From Cyanobium sp. CACIAM 14 (GTDB lineage Bacteria > Cyanobacteriota > Cyanobacteriia > PCC-6307 > Cyanobiaceae): DNA of 64,000 nucleotides. Each line of letters opens with the position of its first letter. Position 1 is the stretch's first letter. The notes under the pieces are model-generated. The model ran no database searches and was not told where the DNA came from. It saw nothing but the letters and a program-made list of their open reading frames with translations. Positions 10,067-20,072 of the stretch are shown here, one piece after another. The translations under genes were made by a program, and so were the position numbers. The DNA lies in NCBI GenBank assembly GCA_000708525.1, contig JMRP01000001.1:248001-312000 (forward strand), written 5' to 3'.

Positions 10067-12348
10067 CTTGTGGCCGGTGGCGAGGCCGCCAACGGAAGTA
10101 GCAACCGGGCCGAAGCCCCCCCCAGGGCGGAGCGGCCCAGGTCCAGCCGTCCTTCGTGAAGGCTGGCGATCTGTTCCACCACATAGAGCCCCAGCCCGGT
10201 GCCCTTGCTCTTGGTGGTTCGCAGCAGTAGCTGCTCGGAGGAGAGGGCAGGGAAGCCCGGTCCGTTGTCGTCCACCGCCAGTTGCACGTCGTGCTCGACG
10301 CGCTCGAGGCTCACCCGCAAACGACCCTCTGGACGTGCTGCTTCACCCAGGGCATCGATGGCATTGTCGATCAGATTGTTGAAGGCGATCTGCAGCTGCC
10401 CCCCATCCCCCTGCACCGGCCAGTGGGCATCGAGTCCGGCCGTTTCGAGACGGATTCCCCGGCTTTCGAGGCGCGGCCGCTGATACAGCAGGGCGCTGCG
10501 CACGACACTGCCGAGATCCAGCCGCCTGGTTTCGGTGGGCACGCTGCGCAGCAGGGCATTCATGCGCTCGATCGTGCTCACCACCGTCCTGGCTTCCCGC
10601 CGGATCGAAGGGATCAACTGGTCCAGAGGCCCGTTCGAGGCTCCCGCGCCCGCCAGCTGCTGTTGGGCCAGCTCGCAGTTCATCAGCAGCAGACTGAGCG
10701 GTTTCTTGATCTCATGGGCGATCGCCGCTGCCGCAAGGCTGGTGCGCAGCTTGCGCCGCAACTCCTCTCCCTTGTGCACCAGCGCGTTCTGGGCTTCCAC
10801 CCGATCGTCGATCAGGCGACAGGAGAGCACCATGCCCCTGATGGTCCCGTCGTTTCCGCGGTAGGGGGAGATGTGGCTTTCCAGCCAGTGCAGCGATCCG
10901 TCCCGTGCGCGGATCCGGTCCTGGCACACCAGCATCTCCCCGGCCATCAACCGCTGGCGTGAGTCCCGGTAGCCCGGACACAGACCGCCATGCTCGAGGA
11001 ACTCGGTGCCGCAACGCCCCAGCCACTGCCCGGGTTGCCAGCCCAGCAGGGTGTTCAGGGAGGGGGACACCCAGCGGATGATCCCATCGAGATCGAGGCG
11101 CACCACCAGATCACCGCTGCTGCGGGTGAGCAGGTCGAGCGTGTCGATCAGCTCGGCTCTTTCCGTCACGTCCCGCCAGGTGCACACCAGGCCATCGTTG
11201 AGCTTCGCCACACGCAGTTCGTAATGGCGAAGCTGGCGGCCCTTGGCCTCGGAAGCCTCCAGATCATTGAGGATCAGCGCTTCGCCGCTCTCCAGGGTGT
11301 GGACGTAACGGCCGAACAGCTCCGGATCGCGCAGGGCCGGCACCAGCGGCAGCACCCGGGCCCCGAGCAGCTGCTTCAGCGGCACGCCGATCGCCTGGCA
11401 GGCCATCGGGTTGGCGGCCACGTAGCGGAAGTCCACCACGGTGCCCCGGGCGTCGCGCACCGCCTCGATCACCACGTGGGGGTCGAGCAGGGAATCGAGG
11501 GTGGCCTGCAGCCGCCTTGTCTCGGCCGCCTCCCGCTGGCGGGTGCTGACCAGCTCATCCACGTCCCTCAGGGTGGAGACGTAGCCGGTGACTTTCCCAT
11601 CGGATCCTCGCAGCACGGCCCCCTTCACCAGCATCCAGCGATAGCCCCCGTAGGCGGTGCGCATGCGCAGCAGGCAGTCGTCGGGCCAGTGCCCGCTCGC
11701 CAGCAGGGTTGCGGTGAGCTCCCCCACCCGGGCCCGGTCGTCGGGATGGACCCGCTTATCGAGGGTGACGCCGATCTCCCCTTCGGCCGGCCAGCCCAGG
11801 GCGTTGCGGCCGTCACTGTCCCTACTCATCCAGCTGCAGCGCAGGTCGGTGTCGACCATCACCACCATGTCGCTGGCCAGTTCAGCGGCGAGCCGGAAGC
11901 GCTCGCACTCGCGGTTCAGCTCCTCCTGGCGGCGCACCAACCCGGTGGCATCCACGATCTGGAAGAGGGCGCCCAGGAGACGGTCCTCAGCGGTCCGCAC
12001 GGCGGAGACCGTGATGTCGCCCCAGATCACGCTGCCATCGGCGTGGCGATAGCGCTTGGTGAGGCGGTACTGCGCGCATTTCCCCTCCAGCAGCCTGCGA
12101 TAGCTGACCAGACTTGGCACCAGATCCTCGGGATGGGTGATGCTCTGCCAGTCACGGCGAAGGAGCTCCTCCCGATCAAGGCCGCAGAAGGTCTCCATCG
12201 CCCCGTTCACCTCCCGGAAGCGTCCGTCCGGATCGGTGAGTCCCATCGCGATCGGGGAATGCTCCACCGCCAGCCGGAACAGGTCCGGTTCCCGCGGGCT
12301 TTCCCCATCGCCGGACCTACCCCTTGCCTCTCCCCTCGGGCTGGACAT
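10063..12348 (-). CDS. multi-PAS sensor histidine kinase
   Basis: Repeated PAS/PAC segments; H-box AAIAHEIKKPLSLL, N-box NNLIDNAIDAL, VDDNGPGFP, KGTGLGLYVVEQI. Confidence 0.93.
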   Translation of the reverse strand: MSSPRGEARGRSGDGESPREPDLFRLAVEHSPIAMGLTDPDGRFREVNGAMETFCGLDREELLRRDWQSITHPEDLVPSLVSYRRLLEGKCAQYRLTKRYRHADGSVIWGDITVSAVRTAEDRLLGALFQIVDATGLVRRQEELNRECERFRLAAELASDMVVMVDTDLRCSWMSRDSDGRNALGWPAEGEIGVTLDKRVHPDDRARVGELTATLLASGHWPDDCLLRMRTAYGGYRWMLVKGAVLRGSDGKVTGYVSTLRDVDELVSTRQREAAETRRLQATLDSLLDPHVVIEAVRDARGTVVDFRYVAANPMACQAIGVPLKQLLGARVLPLVPALRDPELFGRYVHTLESGEALILNDLEASEAKGRQLRHYELRVAKLNDGLVCTWRDVTERAELIDTLDLLTRSSGDLVVRLDLDGIIRWVSPSLNTLLGWQPGQWLGRCGTEFLEHGGLCPGYRDSRQRLMAGEMLVCQDRIRARDGSLHWLESHISPYRGNDGTIRGMVLSCRLIDDRVEAQNALVHKGEELRRKLRTSLAAAAIAHEIKKPLSLLLMNCELAQQQLAGAGASNGPLDQLIPSIRREARTVVSTIERMNALLRSVPTETRRLDLGSVVRSALLYQRPRLESRGIRLETAGLDAHWPVQGDGGQLQIAFNNLIDNAIDALGEAARPEGRLRVSLERVEHDVQLAVDDNGPGFPALSSEQLLLRTTKSKGTGLGLYVVEQIASLHEGRLDLGRSALGGASARLLLPLAASPPATS

Positions 12349-12427
12349 GCCTCCCTCGGATCATGTGGTCGGTGGGTTCCATCATGGGCGTCACCAAAGG
12401 ACGCGGACCTGCGCCGGCGGGAAGGGA

Positions 12428-12640
12428 TCAGGCCCCGATCTGCTGGGGGTGCTCCTCCCCGTGAAGAGCCCGCTGGCCCAGAAGTGCCGACTCCAGCAGG
12501 TAGGCGGCGAGATTGCTCATGGAGCGCCCCTGTCGGTCGCTGCGCTCGAGCAACTGCTGGTACGTGGCGTAGGGGATGGTGATGGTCACGCGCTGGGGGC
12601 TGCGGAAGACTTCGGCGGACCTGGCGGATGAATCCCTCAT
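12428..12640 (-). CDS. ribbon-helix-helix-like small DNA-binding protein
   Basis: RVTITIPYATYQQLLERSDRQGRSMSNLAAYLLESAL matches the Arc/CopG-type pattern (beta strand, then S.SNLA.YLLE helix). Confidence 0.65.
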   Translation of the reverse strand: MRDSSARSAEVFRSPQRVTITIPYATYQQLLERSDRQGRSMSNLAAYLLESALLGQRALHGEEHPQQIGA

Positions 12641-12731
12641 GGTGGCTCCGTGACATCGGACTCCTTCACAGGCATGCTCCAGGAAACCGGCCGGTGGGGG
12701 GAATACCCAGTTCTGGGAGGGTGCCCCAGCC

Positions 12732-13757
12732 CTAGCGACGGCAGAGTGCGGCTGCCGCCAGGATCAAGGCGCCGCCCAGCAGCGTCTGGGCGGCCAGGCC
12801 TTCGCCGAACACGCTCCAGCCCCAGAGGGCGGCGAAGCCCACCTGGGCGTAGCCCAGGGCGGTGGCCCGACCCGCCGGCAACCTGGTGAGGCCATGGGTG
12901 AGGCCGAGCTGGCCCAGCTGGGTGAACAGACCCACCCCCAGCAGCCAGAGACATTCCCCTGCCGTCGGCAACACCGGCTCCAGCAGCACGAGGGGCAGGC
13001 TCAGCGGCACGGCCATCAGCGGGAACCAGAGCACGATCACCAGGGGATGCTCACTGCGGCCCAGCTGGCGCACGCTCACGTAGGCCAGGGCCGTGAGCAG
13101 GGCTCCGGCCAGGGCCAGCAGAACCCCCCAGGCGGGGGCTGCGTCCGCCGTACCTGGTCGCAGCACCATGGTCACCCCCAGCCAGCCGAGAGCCAGAGCC
13201 AGCGCCACCCGCCGGCCGATGGGCTCCCCCAGCCACCACCAGGCCAGCAGGGCTGTGAGGCTGGGGTAGAGATACTGGATCAGGGTGGCGGTGGCCAGCG
13301 GCAGCACGGCCAGGGCGGCGAAGACGCAATACAGGGCGAGGCTGCCCGTGATCCCCCGTACAGCGAGCCATCCCCGCCGCCGTCCCCAGGGGTTCACGCC
13401 GGCCGAATGGAGCATCCAGCCGCTCATCGCCACGTTGAGCAGCGCCCGGCCCAGCACGATCTCCGCCACCGGGATCCGGTGCACCAGCCGCTTCACGCAC
13501 ACCGCCATCAGGCTGAAGGCCAGGGCGCCCAGCAGGAGCGCGACCACGGCGCCCCGCTCCTCGGTGGTCTTCGCGGGCTCCGGCGGGGTCGGCGTCGCGA
13601 CGGGGGAGGTGGGGCTCAAGGGCCGACCACAGGGACCACTCACCCTGGCAGGCGCTCGCTTCCGGCTCCGGCTGTCCCCCAGCCCTGGTGCCATGCACCA
13701 CAATGGGAGTCTCCTGGGCACCAGGACTGGTGTCCTTCGCCCCCTCTCCTCAGCCAC
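12732..13757 (-). CDS. EamA/DMT-family transporter
   Basis: About 10 hydrophobic segments with duplicated layout; VAEIVLGRALLN, GLAVRGITGSLALYCVFAALAVLPLATATLIQYLYPSLTALLAWWWLGEP; true start probably internal. Confidence 0.85.
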   Translation of the reverse strand: MAEERGRRTPVLVPRRLPLWCMAPGLGDSRSRKRAPARVSGPCGRPLSPTSPVATPTPPEPAKTTEERGAVVALLLGALAFSLMAVCVKRLVHRIPVAEIVLGRALLNVAMSGWMLHSAGVNPWGRRRGWLAVRGITGSLALYCVFAALAVLPLATATLIQYLYPSLTALLAWWWLGEPIGRRVALALALGWLGVTMVLRPGTADAAPAWGVLLALAGALLTALAYVSVRQLGRSEHPLVIVLWFPLMAVPLSLPLVLLEPVLPTAGECLWLLGVGLFTQLGQLGLTHGLTRLPAGRATALGYAQVGFAALWGWSVFGEGLAAQTLLGGALILAAAALCRR

Positions 13758-13759
13758 CG

Positions 13760-15865
13760 TTGTCCACGCCCCGTCTCCACCCCCGCACGATCGAGGCCGT
13801 CAAGGAGCGGGCCGACATCGTCGACGTGGTCGGGGAGCACGTGGTTCTGAAGAAGAAGGGGCGCGAGTTCGTGGGGATCTGCCCCTTCCACGACGACAAG
13901 TCCCCGTCGATGACGGTGTCCCCTGCCAAGCAGTTCTATTACTGCTTCTCCTGCGGGGCCGGCGGCAACGCCATCAAGTTCCTGATGGAGCTGCAGCGGA
14001 CCAGCTTCGCTGAGGTGGTGCTGGAACTGGCGCGGAAGTACCAGCTGCCGGTCGACACCGTCGATGGACCCCAGCAGGAACGGCTGCGCCAGCAGCTCTC
14101 CCGCCGCGACCGCCTGCACCGGGTGCTGGCTCTGGCCGCCGGCTGGTTCCAGAGCCAGCTTCGGGCCCCCGAGGGACAGCCGGCCCTCGCCTATCTCCGG
14201 CAGCAGCGCGGCCTCGGTGAACCCACGCTGGAAGCGTTCCAGCTCGGCTACGCCCCCGCCGGCTGGGACGGCCTGCTCCGCCACCTGGGCCAGGTGGAGG
14301 GGATGGCGCCCGAGCTGCTGGAGGCGGCCGGCCTGGTGGTTCCCCGCAAGGGAGGCACCGGCTTCTACGACCGGTTCCGGGACCGGGTGATGGTGCCGAT
14401 CCGGGACCGCCAGGGCCGGGTGATCGGCTTCGGCGGCAGGAGCCTGGACGGGGCCGAACCCAAATACCTGAACTCTCCCGAAACGGAGGTGTTCGAGAAA
14501 GGCAAGCACCTGTTCGGTCTCGACCGTGCCGCGGACGCCATCCGGCGCGACGACCGGGCCGTGGTGGTGGAGGGCTACTTCGACGTCATCGCCCTGCACG
14601 CCGCCGGCATCACCAACGCCGTGGCGGCCCTCGGCACCGCCCTCAGCTCCAGCCAGATCACCCAGCTGTGCCGCTGCTGTGACGGGCGCCGGCTGATCCT
14701 CAATTTCGACAGCGACGGGGCGGGCATCCGCGCCGCCCAGCGGGCCATCGGCGAGGTCGAGCAGCTGGCGCTGCAGGGCCAGCTGGAACTGCGGGTGCTG
14801 CACCTTCCCGCCGGCAAGGATCCCGATGAGTTCCTCAAGGAGCACGGGCCGGGGGACTACCGCGCCCTGCTGGATCAGGCTCCCCTCTGGCTCGACTGGC
14901 AGATCGAGCAGGTGCTCGAAGGAAAGGATCTGGCCAGGGCGGACCATTTCCAGCAGGCCGTGACCGGCCTGGTCGAACTGCTGGGCAAGCTCCCCCAGTC
15001 GGCGGTGCGGAGCCACTATCTCCAGCAGGTGGCCGAGCGTCTCTCGGGCGGCCAGGCCCGGCTGGCCATCCAGCTGGAGGAGGACCTGCGTCAGCAGGTC
15101 AGGGGCCAGCGCTGGCATGGGCGCTCAGGCCGCTGGGAGCAGCCCGGGGAGGTGGGGCTCCGGGAGCGTGCCGAGGCGGAGATCCTGCGCCTCTACCTCC
15201 ATTGCCCCCCCTGGCGCGGCGTGATCCGCGCCGAGCTGCGGCGCCGGGAGCTGGATGACTTCGCGCTCCAGCATCACCGCCAGCTCTGGGCCGCCATCGG
15301 TGAACTGGAGGAGGACAATCTCGGCGTGGGTCGGCTGGAGGCCATCAACAGGGGCCAGGATCCCGGCCAGGATCTGGGGGATCTCGACCTCCCCCGGCTC
15401 CTCGGCGATCGGCTGCTGATGGAGCAGGGCGCCCTGCTCTCCCGGCTGACCCCCCTGCTGGAGCCCAGCGAGGTGCAGCGCATGGGCCTGGCCCATCCTC
15501 CCTTGCAGCTGCGGGGGGCCACGGCCTCGCTCGAGCGTCAGCGGGTGCTGCGACGCTGCCGTCACCTCCTCGATGCCTGGTCCAGCCAGCGGCTGCAGAC
15601 CCTGGAGCACTGCATCGCCCGGCTGCTCGAGGAGGAGTGCCAGCCTCCCGCCGCAGGCACCGCCCCGGCCTGTCATCCGGACGCCGGCCCGCCGCTTCCT
15701 GGCCATCCCGACATGGAGACCCGCATCCACGCCCTCTTCGCAGCGCTGAATGGCGACGCCCTGCGCTTCCAGGAGGCTTACTACGCCGAGCGCCGCTACC
15801 TCCTGCAGCTCGACGACGGCCGCCGTGCCGGCTACGAGGAGACCGTGTCGTCACCCGCCGCCTGA
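13760..15865 (+). CDS. dnaG: DNA primase
   Basis: CHC2 zinc finger GICPFHDDKSPSMTVSPAKQFYYCFSCGAGGNAIKFLM; TOPRIM VVVEGYFDVIALHAAGI; TTG start at 13760 proposed, ORF opens at 13688. Confidence 0.95.
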   Translation: MSTPRLHPRTIEAVKERADIVDVVGEHVVLKKKGREFVGICPFHDDKSPSMTVSPAKQFYYCFSCGAGGNAIKFLMELQRTSFAEVVLELARKYQLPVDTVDGPQQERLRQQLSRRDRLHRVLALAAGWFQSQLRAPEGQPALAYLRQQRGLGEPTLEAFQLGYAPAGWDGLLRHLGQVEGMAPELLEAAGLVVPRKGGTGFYDRFRDRVMVPIRDRQGRVIGFGGRSLDGAEPKYLNSPETEVFEKGKHLFGLDRAADAIRRDDRAVVVEGYFDVIALHAAGITNAVAALGTALSSSQITQLCRCCDGRRLILNFDSDGAGIRAAQRAIGEVEQLALQGQLELRVLHLPAGKDPDEFLKEHGPGDYRALLDQAPLWLDWQIEQVLEGKDLARADHFQQAVTGLVELLGKLPQSAVRSHYLQQVAERLSGGQARLAIQLEEDLRQQVRGQRWHGRSGRWEQPGEVGLRERAEAEILRLYLHCPPWRGVIRAELRRRELDDFALQHHRQLWAAIGELEEDNLGVGRLEAINRGQDPGQDLGDLDLPRLLGDRLLMEQGALLSRLTPLLEPSEVQRMGLAHPPLQLRGATASLERQRVLRRCRHLLDAWSSQRLQTLEHCIARLLEEECQPPAAGTAPACHPDAGPPLPGHPDMETRIHALFAALNGDALRFQEAYYAERRYLLQLDDGRRAGYEETVSSPAA

Positions 15866-15994
15866 GCGCCGATCCAACCCTTTTCGATCGGTTCAGGCCC
15901 CATCCGTCCCCGTTCGCTCGTCCTGGCCGGTCTTCTCTCTCCCGCCGATCCCCTGCGGAGGCTCTGCCCTGCCTAGGTTCGAATCGGTCGCAGG

Positions 15995-16999
15995 TTGGCC
16001 ATGGCTCCCTACCCGGACTTTCCCGTTCCCACCGACGAGGAGCAGCGGCTTCGCGACCTGGAGCGCTATGGCGTGGTGGGCGCCGACAGCGACGAGCATT
16101 TCGAGCGGATCCTGGAACTGGCCGGAGCCATCTTTCACACCCCCATCGTGGCCATCTCCCTGGTGGAGGCCGATCGCCAGTGGTTCCTGGCCCAGCGGGG
16201 CCTGGATGTGCGCGAAACTCCCCGCGAGATGTCCTTCTGCACCCACGCCATCGTCCACGACGAGGTGATGGTGGTGCCCGATGCCCACGCCGACGAGCGT
16301 TTCCGCGGCAATCCGCTGGTTGCCGCCGATCCCCACATCCGCTTCTACGCCGGCGCCCCCCTCCAGTCGCCGGAAGGTCACAATCTCGGCACCCTCTGCG
16401 TCATCGACCGGGAGCCCCGCGACTTCACGCCGGAGCAGCGCCAGCTCCTGCATCGTCTGGCTCAGCTGGTGATGCGCGAACTGGAATTGCGCCGTCTGGC
16501 CCATCTCTGTCCCGTCACGGGACTACCCACCCGTCGCGCCTTCCTCAGCATCGGAGAGCGGGAATTCGCCCGCGCCCGGCGGGATGGCCACGCCCTCTCG
16601 CTGCTCCTGTTCGACATCGACAACCTGCGTCAGATCAACAACCGCTGGGGCCACGAGGCCGGCGACCGGGTGCTCGCCGATGTGGTGCGCCTGGCGCGCA
16701 CCTTCCTGAAGGAACCTGACTTCGCCGCCCGTGTGGGGGACGGTGAATTCGCGCTTCTGCTGGTGGGCATCGATGGCAACCAGGCCATGGCCCTGGCCGA
16801 TGCCCTGCGCACCGCCGTCGCCCACATGCCCGGCGTGCACACCCATTCGGATTTTCTGCTTCACATCAGCGGCGGTCTCACCACCCTGGCCCCTGCCGAT
16901 CGCCGGTTCACCGACCTGATGGGCCGTGCCGCACGCGCCCTGGAGCTGGCCAAGGGCAACGGCCGCAACCAGATCGCCAGTCTCCACGACGGCCACTGA
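15995..16999 (+). CDS. GAF domain plus GGDEF-like domain protein
   Basis: GAF-like N-terminus (FHTPIVAISLVEADRQWF...GAPLQSPEGHNLGTLCVIDREPR); C-terminal diguanylate cyclase fold with altered signature RVGDGEFALLL. Confidence 0.85.
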   Translation: MAMAPYPDFPVPTDEEQRLRDLERYGVVGADSDEHFERILELAGAIFHTPIVAISLVEADRQWFLAQRGLDVRETPREMSFCTHAIVHDEVMVVPDAHADERFRGNPLVAADPHIRFYAGAPLQSPEGHNLGTLCVIDREPRDFTPEQRQLLHRLAQLVMRELELRRLAHLCPVTGLPTRRAFLSIGEREFARARRDGHALSLLLFDIDNLRQINNRWGHEAGDRVLADVVRLARTFLKEPDFAARVGDGEFALLLVGIDGNQAMALADALRTAVAHMPGVHTHSDFLLHISGGLTTLAPADRRFTDLMGRAARALELAKGNGRNQIASLHDGH

Positions 17000-17015
17000 A
17001 CAACCTGTCCCGCCC

Positions 17016-18296
17016 TCAGGCCCGCACCACCGGCACGTCGCTCAGCCGGGTGGTGGCCGCGCGGGACAGTCGCGAGCGGCGCATCGTCCAGCGGGGGTGC
17101 AGCCCGCAGGCGGCCCACTGCACGGTGCCGCTGCCGTAGCGGCGGTTGAGGCCGTCGATGGCGGCCATCAGGGCCTCGCGCCGCCGCTGCTGCTCCGGCG
17201 GCAGCGGTGCCAGCAGATGGTGCTGCAGCAGTTCGACCGGCTGCAGATCCTGCAGCAGCACCCCGGCCTTCTGCAGGGGCTTGTGGGGCCGGAACAGCCG
17301 CTCGGCCAGGGGCAGGGCGGCGGCGAGCAGCACGGCGGTGTCATTGCTGGGCACCGGCAGATGGACGGTGGCGGCGTTGGCGTAGAAGCGGGTGCCGTTG
17401 AAGGGGCTGCTGCGCACGAACACGCTGATGCTGCCCGCCCGCTGCCTCTGGCGGCGCAGCTTCTCGCCGGCCCGGCTGAGGTAGGTGGCGATGGCCTGGC
17501 GCAGGCCCTCCAGGCTGGTCACCGGTTCGCTGAAGCTGCGGCTGACGCAGGTTTCCTGCTTCGCCGGCGGCAGGGTGACCAGGGGCAGGCAGGCGTGGCC
17601 CCGCAGTTCCTGCTGCAGGCGCACCCCCACGACGCCGCAGCGATGCCGCAGTTCGCCGCTGGGCATGTCCCGCAGGGCCCGGGCATGGGCGATGCCCCGC
17701 AGCCGGCACCAGCGCGACAGCCTGCGGCCGATGCCCCAGACGTCCTCGATGGCGACCGCTTCCAGCCAGGGATCCGGGTCGCCCGCCCGGTCCAGGTCGA
17801 ACACGCCGCCGTGGGAAGGGTCGCGCTTGGCGATGCGGTTGGCGATCTTGGCCAGCACCTTGGTGGAGGCGATGCCCAGCGCCACCGGCAGGCCCAGCTG
17901 GCGGCGCACCTGATGGCGCAGCTCCCTCCCCCAGGCGGTGAGGTCGCCGTCGCCGGGGGGACGGTGCAGACGGCCGAAGGCCTCGTCGATGGAATAGATC
18001 TCCAGTTCCTCCACCCAGGCCTCGAGACTGGCCATCAGCCGCTGGCTCATGTCGGCGTAGAGGGCGTAGTTGGAGCTGCGCACGATCACACCGCGCCGTT
18101 CCAGGTCGTGGCGCACCTGGAACCAGGGCGTGCCCATGGGGATGCCCATGGCCCGGGCCTCGGCGCTGCGGGAGACGATGCAGCCATCGTTGTTGGAGAG
18201 CACCACCAGCGGCCGGCCGGCCACGGAGGGATCCAGGACCGCCTCGCAGGAGGCGTAGAAGTTGTTGCCGTCGATCAGGACCGTGGCGCCGGCCAT
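17016..18296 (-). CDS. umuC: Y-family DNA polymerase V subunit UmuC
   Basis: TVLIDGNNFYASCEAVLDPSVAGRPLVVLSNNDGCIVSRSAEARAMGI...YSIDEAF...GIASTKVLAKIANRIAK. Confidence 0.96.
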   Translation of the reverse strand: MAGATVLIDGNNFYASCEAVLDPSVAGRPLVVLSNNDGCIVSRSAEARAMGIPMGTPWFQVRHDLERRGVIVRSSNYALYADMSQRLMASLEAWVEELEIYSIDEAFGRLHRPPGDGDLTAWGRELRHQVRRQLGLPVALGIASTKVLAKIANRIAKRDPSHGGVFDLDRAGDPDPWLEAVAIEDVWGIGRRLSRWCRLRGIAHARALRDMPSGELRHRCGVVGVRLQQELRGHACLPLVTLPPAKQETCVSRSFSEPVTSLEGLRQAIATYLSRAGEKLRRQRQRAGSISVFVRSSPFNGTRFYANAATVHLPVPSNDTAVLLAAALPLAERLFRPHKPLQKAGVLLQDLQPVELLQHHLLAPLPPEQQRRREALMAAIDGLNRRYGSGTVQWAACGLHPRWTMRRSRLSRAATTRLSDVPVVRA

Positions 18297-18324
18297 GGCG
18301 GGCTCTCGCGGGGGTGGGGCTGGC

Positions 18325-18723
18325 TCAGAGGCGGCGGATCACGTGCAGCGCCACGCCCCAGAGCCGGTCGTCGTCGCGGCCGCCCAGGGCCAGGGGCGGG
18401 TAGGCGGGATGGGCCGCCTCCAGCCACCAGCGCCGGCCGTGGCGGACCAGGTGCTTGAGGGTGAATCCCCCCTCCAGCAGAGCCACCACGATGCGGCCGG
18501 CCCGGGGCACGGCGCCCCGGTCCACGACGAGCAGATCGCCGTGGCGGATGCCGGCGCCGAGCATCGAGTCGCCGCAGACGCGCAGCAGCAGGGTGCGGCG
18601 GGGGTGGAGGTTCAGCTGCTCGTTGAGATCGACCCCGGCATCGGAGCCCGCATCCCCGGCCGGTGACCGGCTGGGGAGATCGGGGCGATGGCGAGCATCG
18701 GGGCGAGGGGAGAGATCGGGCAC
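18325..18723 (-). CDS. umuD: UmuD-like S24/LexA-family autopeptidase
   Basis: Catalytic Ser in VCGDSMLGAGIRHGDLLVVDR and Lys in GGFTLKHLVR; sits directly upstream of umuC; GTG start at 18723. Confidence 0.92.
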   Translation of the reverse strand: MPDLSPRPDARHRPDLPSRSPAGDAGSDAGVDLNEQLNLHPRRTLLLRVCGDSMLGAGIRHGDLLVVDRGAVPRAGRIVVALLEGGFTLKHLVRHGRRWWLEAAHPAYPPLALGGRDDDRLWGVALHVIRRL

Positions 18724-18749
18724 GGGCCCCGGACGGCGATCCCCACTTT

Positions 18750-18763
18750 AGTACGGGTGTATC
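18750..18763. promoter_or_regulatory. candidate LexA/SOS box
   Basis: AGTACGGGTGTATC matches the reported cyanobacterial LexA consensus RGTACNNNDGTWCB at all but one position; 26 nt separate it from the umuD start codon. Confidence 0.65.
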
Positions 18764-18800
18764 AGTTGGGTGCCGATGCTCGGGGGCGGTGCTCGGGGGC

Positions 18801-19232
18801 TCAGTCCTCGTCTTCCAGCAGCAGCTGCTGGAAGGCGGTGTAGAGGTCCTGCCGGGGATCGCCTGCGGTGGGGCGGGGCTTCAGGGGGCGCCGGTCAGGG
18901 GAACGGCGGCCGGGCGGGGCCTGGGGGCTGCCGCTGTCCGCTGCCATCTGGGCGGCCGACGCGGCGGCGGCGGCGTTGCGCGGTGTTTCCAGCTGCCGCA
19001 GCCGATCCAGCAGATGGGAGGGGACGGTGCCGTCGGGGCTGACGTCCATCAGCTCGTGGAAGAGGCGCTCCGGATCCTGTTCGGTTTCCACCCGGTGGCG
19101 CCGCTCGGCGGCCCGTCCGGCCGGAGCGGCGTCGCCGGCAGGAACGGCGGGCGGGGTCGGCAGAGGCAGCTTCTTGGGCAGCTGGCGGCCGAGGGCTTCC
19201 AGCCGTTCCCGGCTGCGGGCATCGAAGCTCAT
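18801..19232 (-). CDS. conserved cyanobacterial hypothetical protein
   Basis: MSFDARSRERLEALGRQLPKKLPLPTPP...DPERLFHELMDVSPDGTVPSHLLDRLRQLE; complete ORF fitting the local gene layout. Confidence 0.65.
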   Translation of the reverse strand: MSFDARSRERLEALGRQLPKKLPLPTPPAVPAGDAAPAGRAAERRHRVETEQDPERLFHELMDVSPDGTVPSHLLDRLRQLETPRNAAAAASAAQMAADSGSPQAPPGRRSPDRRPLKPRPTAGDPRQDLYTAFQQLLLEDED

Positions 19233-19242
19233 CGGCAGAGGT

Positions 19243-19806
19243 TCAGCTGCAGTTCAGTGTGTCGCGGGTGAGCCGTCCGCTGACGGGATTGGTGCCGCTG
19301 GCGCTGGCGCAGAGGGTGGCCAGGGCATCGCCGCGCAGAGGGACATTGGTGAAGTCCGCGCCGTCGATGCGCACGTCACGGAACTTGGTGTTGAAGGCGA
19401 AGGCGTCGTCGAGGCGGGCGTTGCGCAGGTCGGTGCCCTCGAACACCGCGGAGTCCAGGGTCGCCTCCCGCAGGTCGCTGCCGCTCAGGTCGGCGTCCTG
19501 GAGCTTGGCGCCGAAGAGGCTGGCGCCGCGCAGGTCGGCCCCCGAGAGGTCGGCGTCCCGCAGGTTGGTGAGGTTGAAGGTGACGCCACGCAGGTCGGCC
19601 CCATGGAAATCGGCGCCGATCAGCACCTGCTTGGCGTAGTCCATCGCCGCTGCGGCAGGCCTGGGGCTGGCCAGCATCAGGACGCCGCCCAGCAGCAGGA
19701 GAAGCAGGGGGAACAGGCGCCGGAGGCGCTGCCCGGCCAGCGGCAGGGAACACTGCCCGGCCAGCGGCTTGGCCGGACCGCGGTGCGGGAGGACGGAACT
19801 CGCCAT
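19243..19806 (-). CDS. secreted/lumenal pentapeptide-repeat protein
   Basis: Signal-like hydrophobic segment ending ASPRPAAAA, then A(D/N)LxG repeats (ADFHGADLRGVTFNLTNLRDADLSGADLRGASLFGAKLQDADLSGSDLRE). Confidence 0.88.
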   Translation of the reverse strand: MASSVLPHRGPAKPLAGQCSLPLAGQRLRRLFPLLLLLLGGVLMLASPRPAAAAMDYAKQVLIGADFHGADLRGVTFNLTNLRDADLSGADLRGASLFGAKLQDADLSGSDLREATLDSAVFEGTDLRNARLDDAFAFNTKFRDVRIDGADFTNVPLRGDALATLCASASGTNPVSGRLTRDTLNCS

Positions 19807-20072
19807 CGGGGAGAAAGCGAAGAGACTCAGCCTAGGCAAGGGGCTGGATCGTCCCGGCACCGGCGGATTCCTGGGGAGACGGCAGCAGGGAGGCAGCAGC
19901 AGGCAGACGGCAGCGGGGAAACGGTGGAGGAGAGACCGTGGTATCCGGACGGTGTGGACAGGGTGACTAGCGTGGAGGGTGGCCGGGATTCCGGCCATGC
20001 CACCCCCCATGGATCGATGGCCGAGGATCTCCTGCGATCAGGCGCCGGACGCTGGCTCCGGTCGGCGGCGCC

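Noticed and set aside
15900-16000. GGTTCGAATCGG around 15973 resembles a tRNA T-loop
   Set aside because: No matching T-stem, anticodon arm or acceptor stem could be drawn in the flanking ~90 nt; treated as chance.
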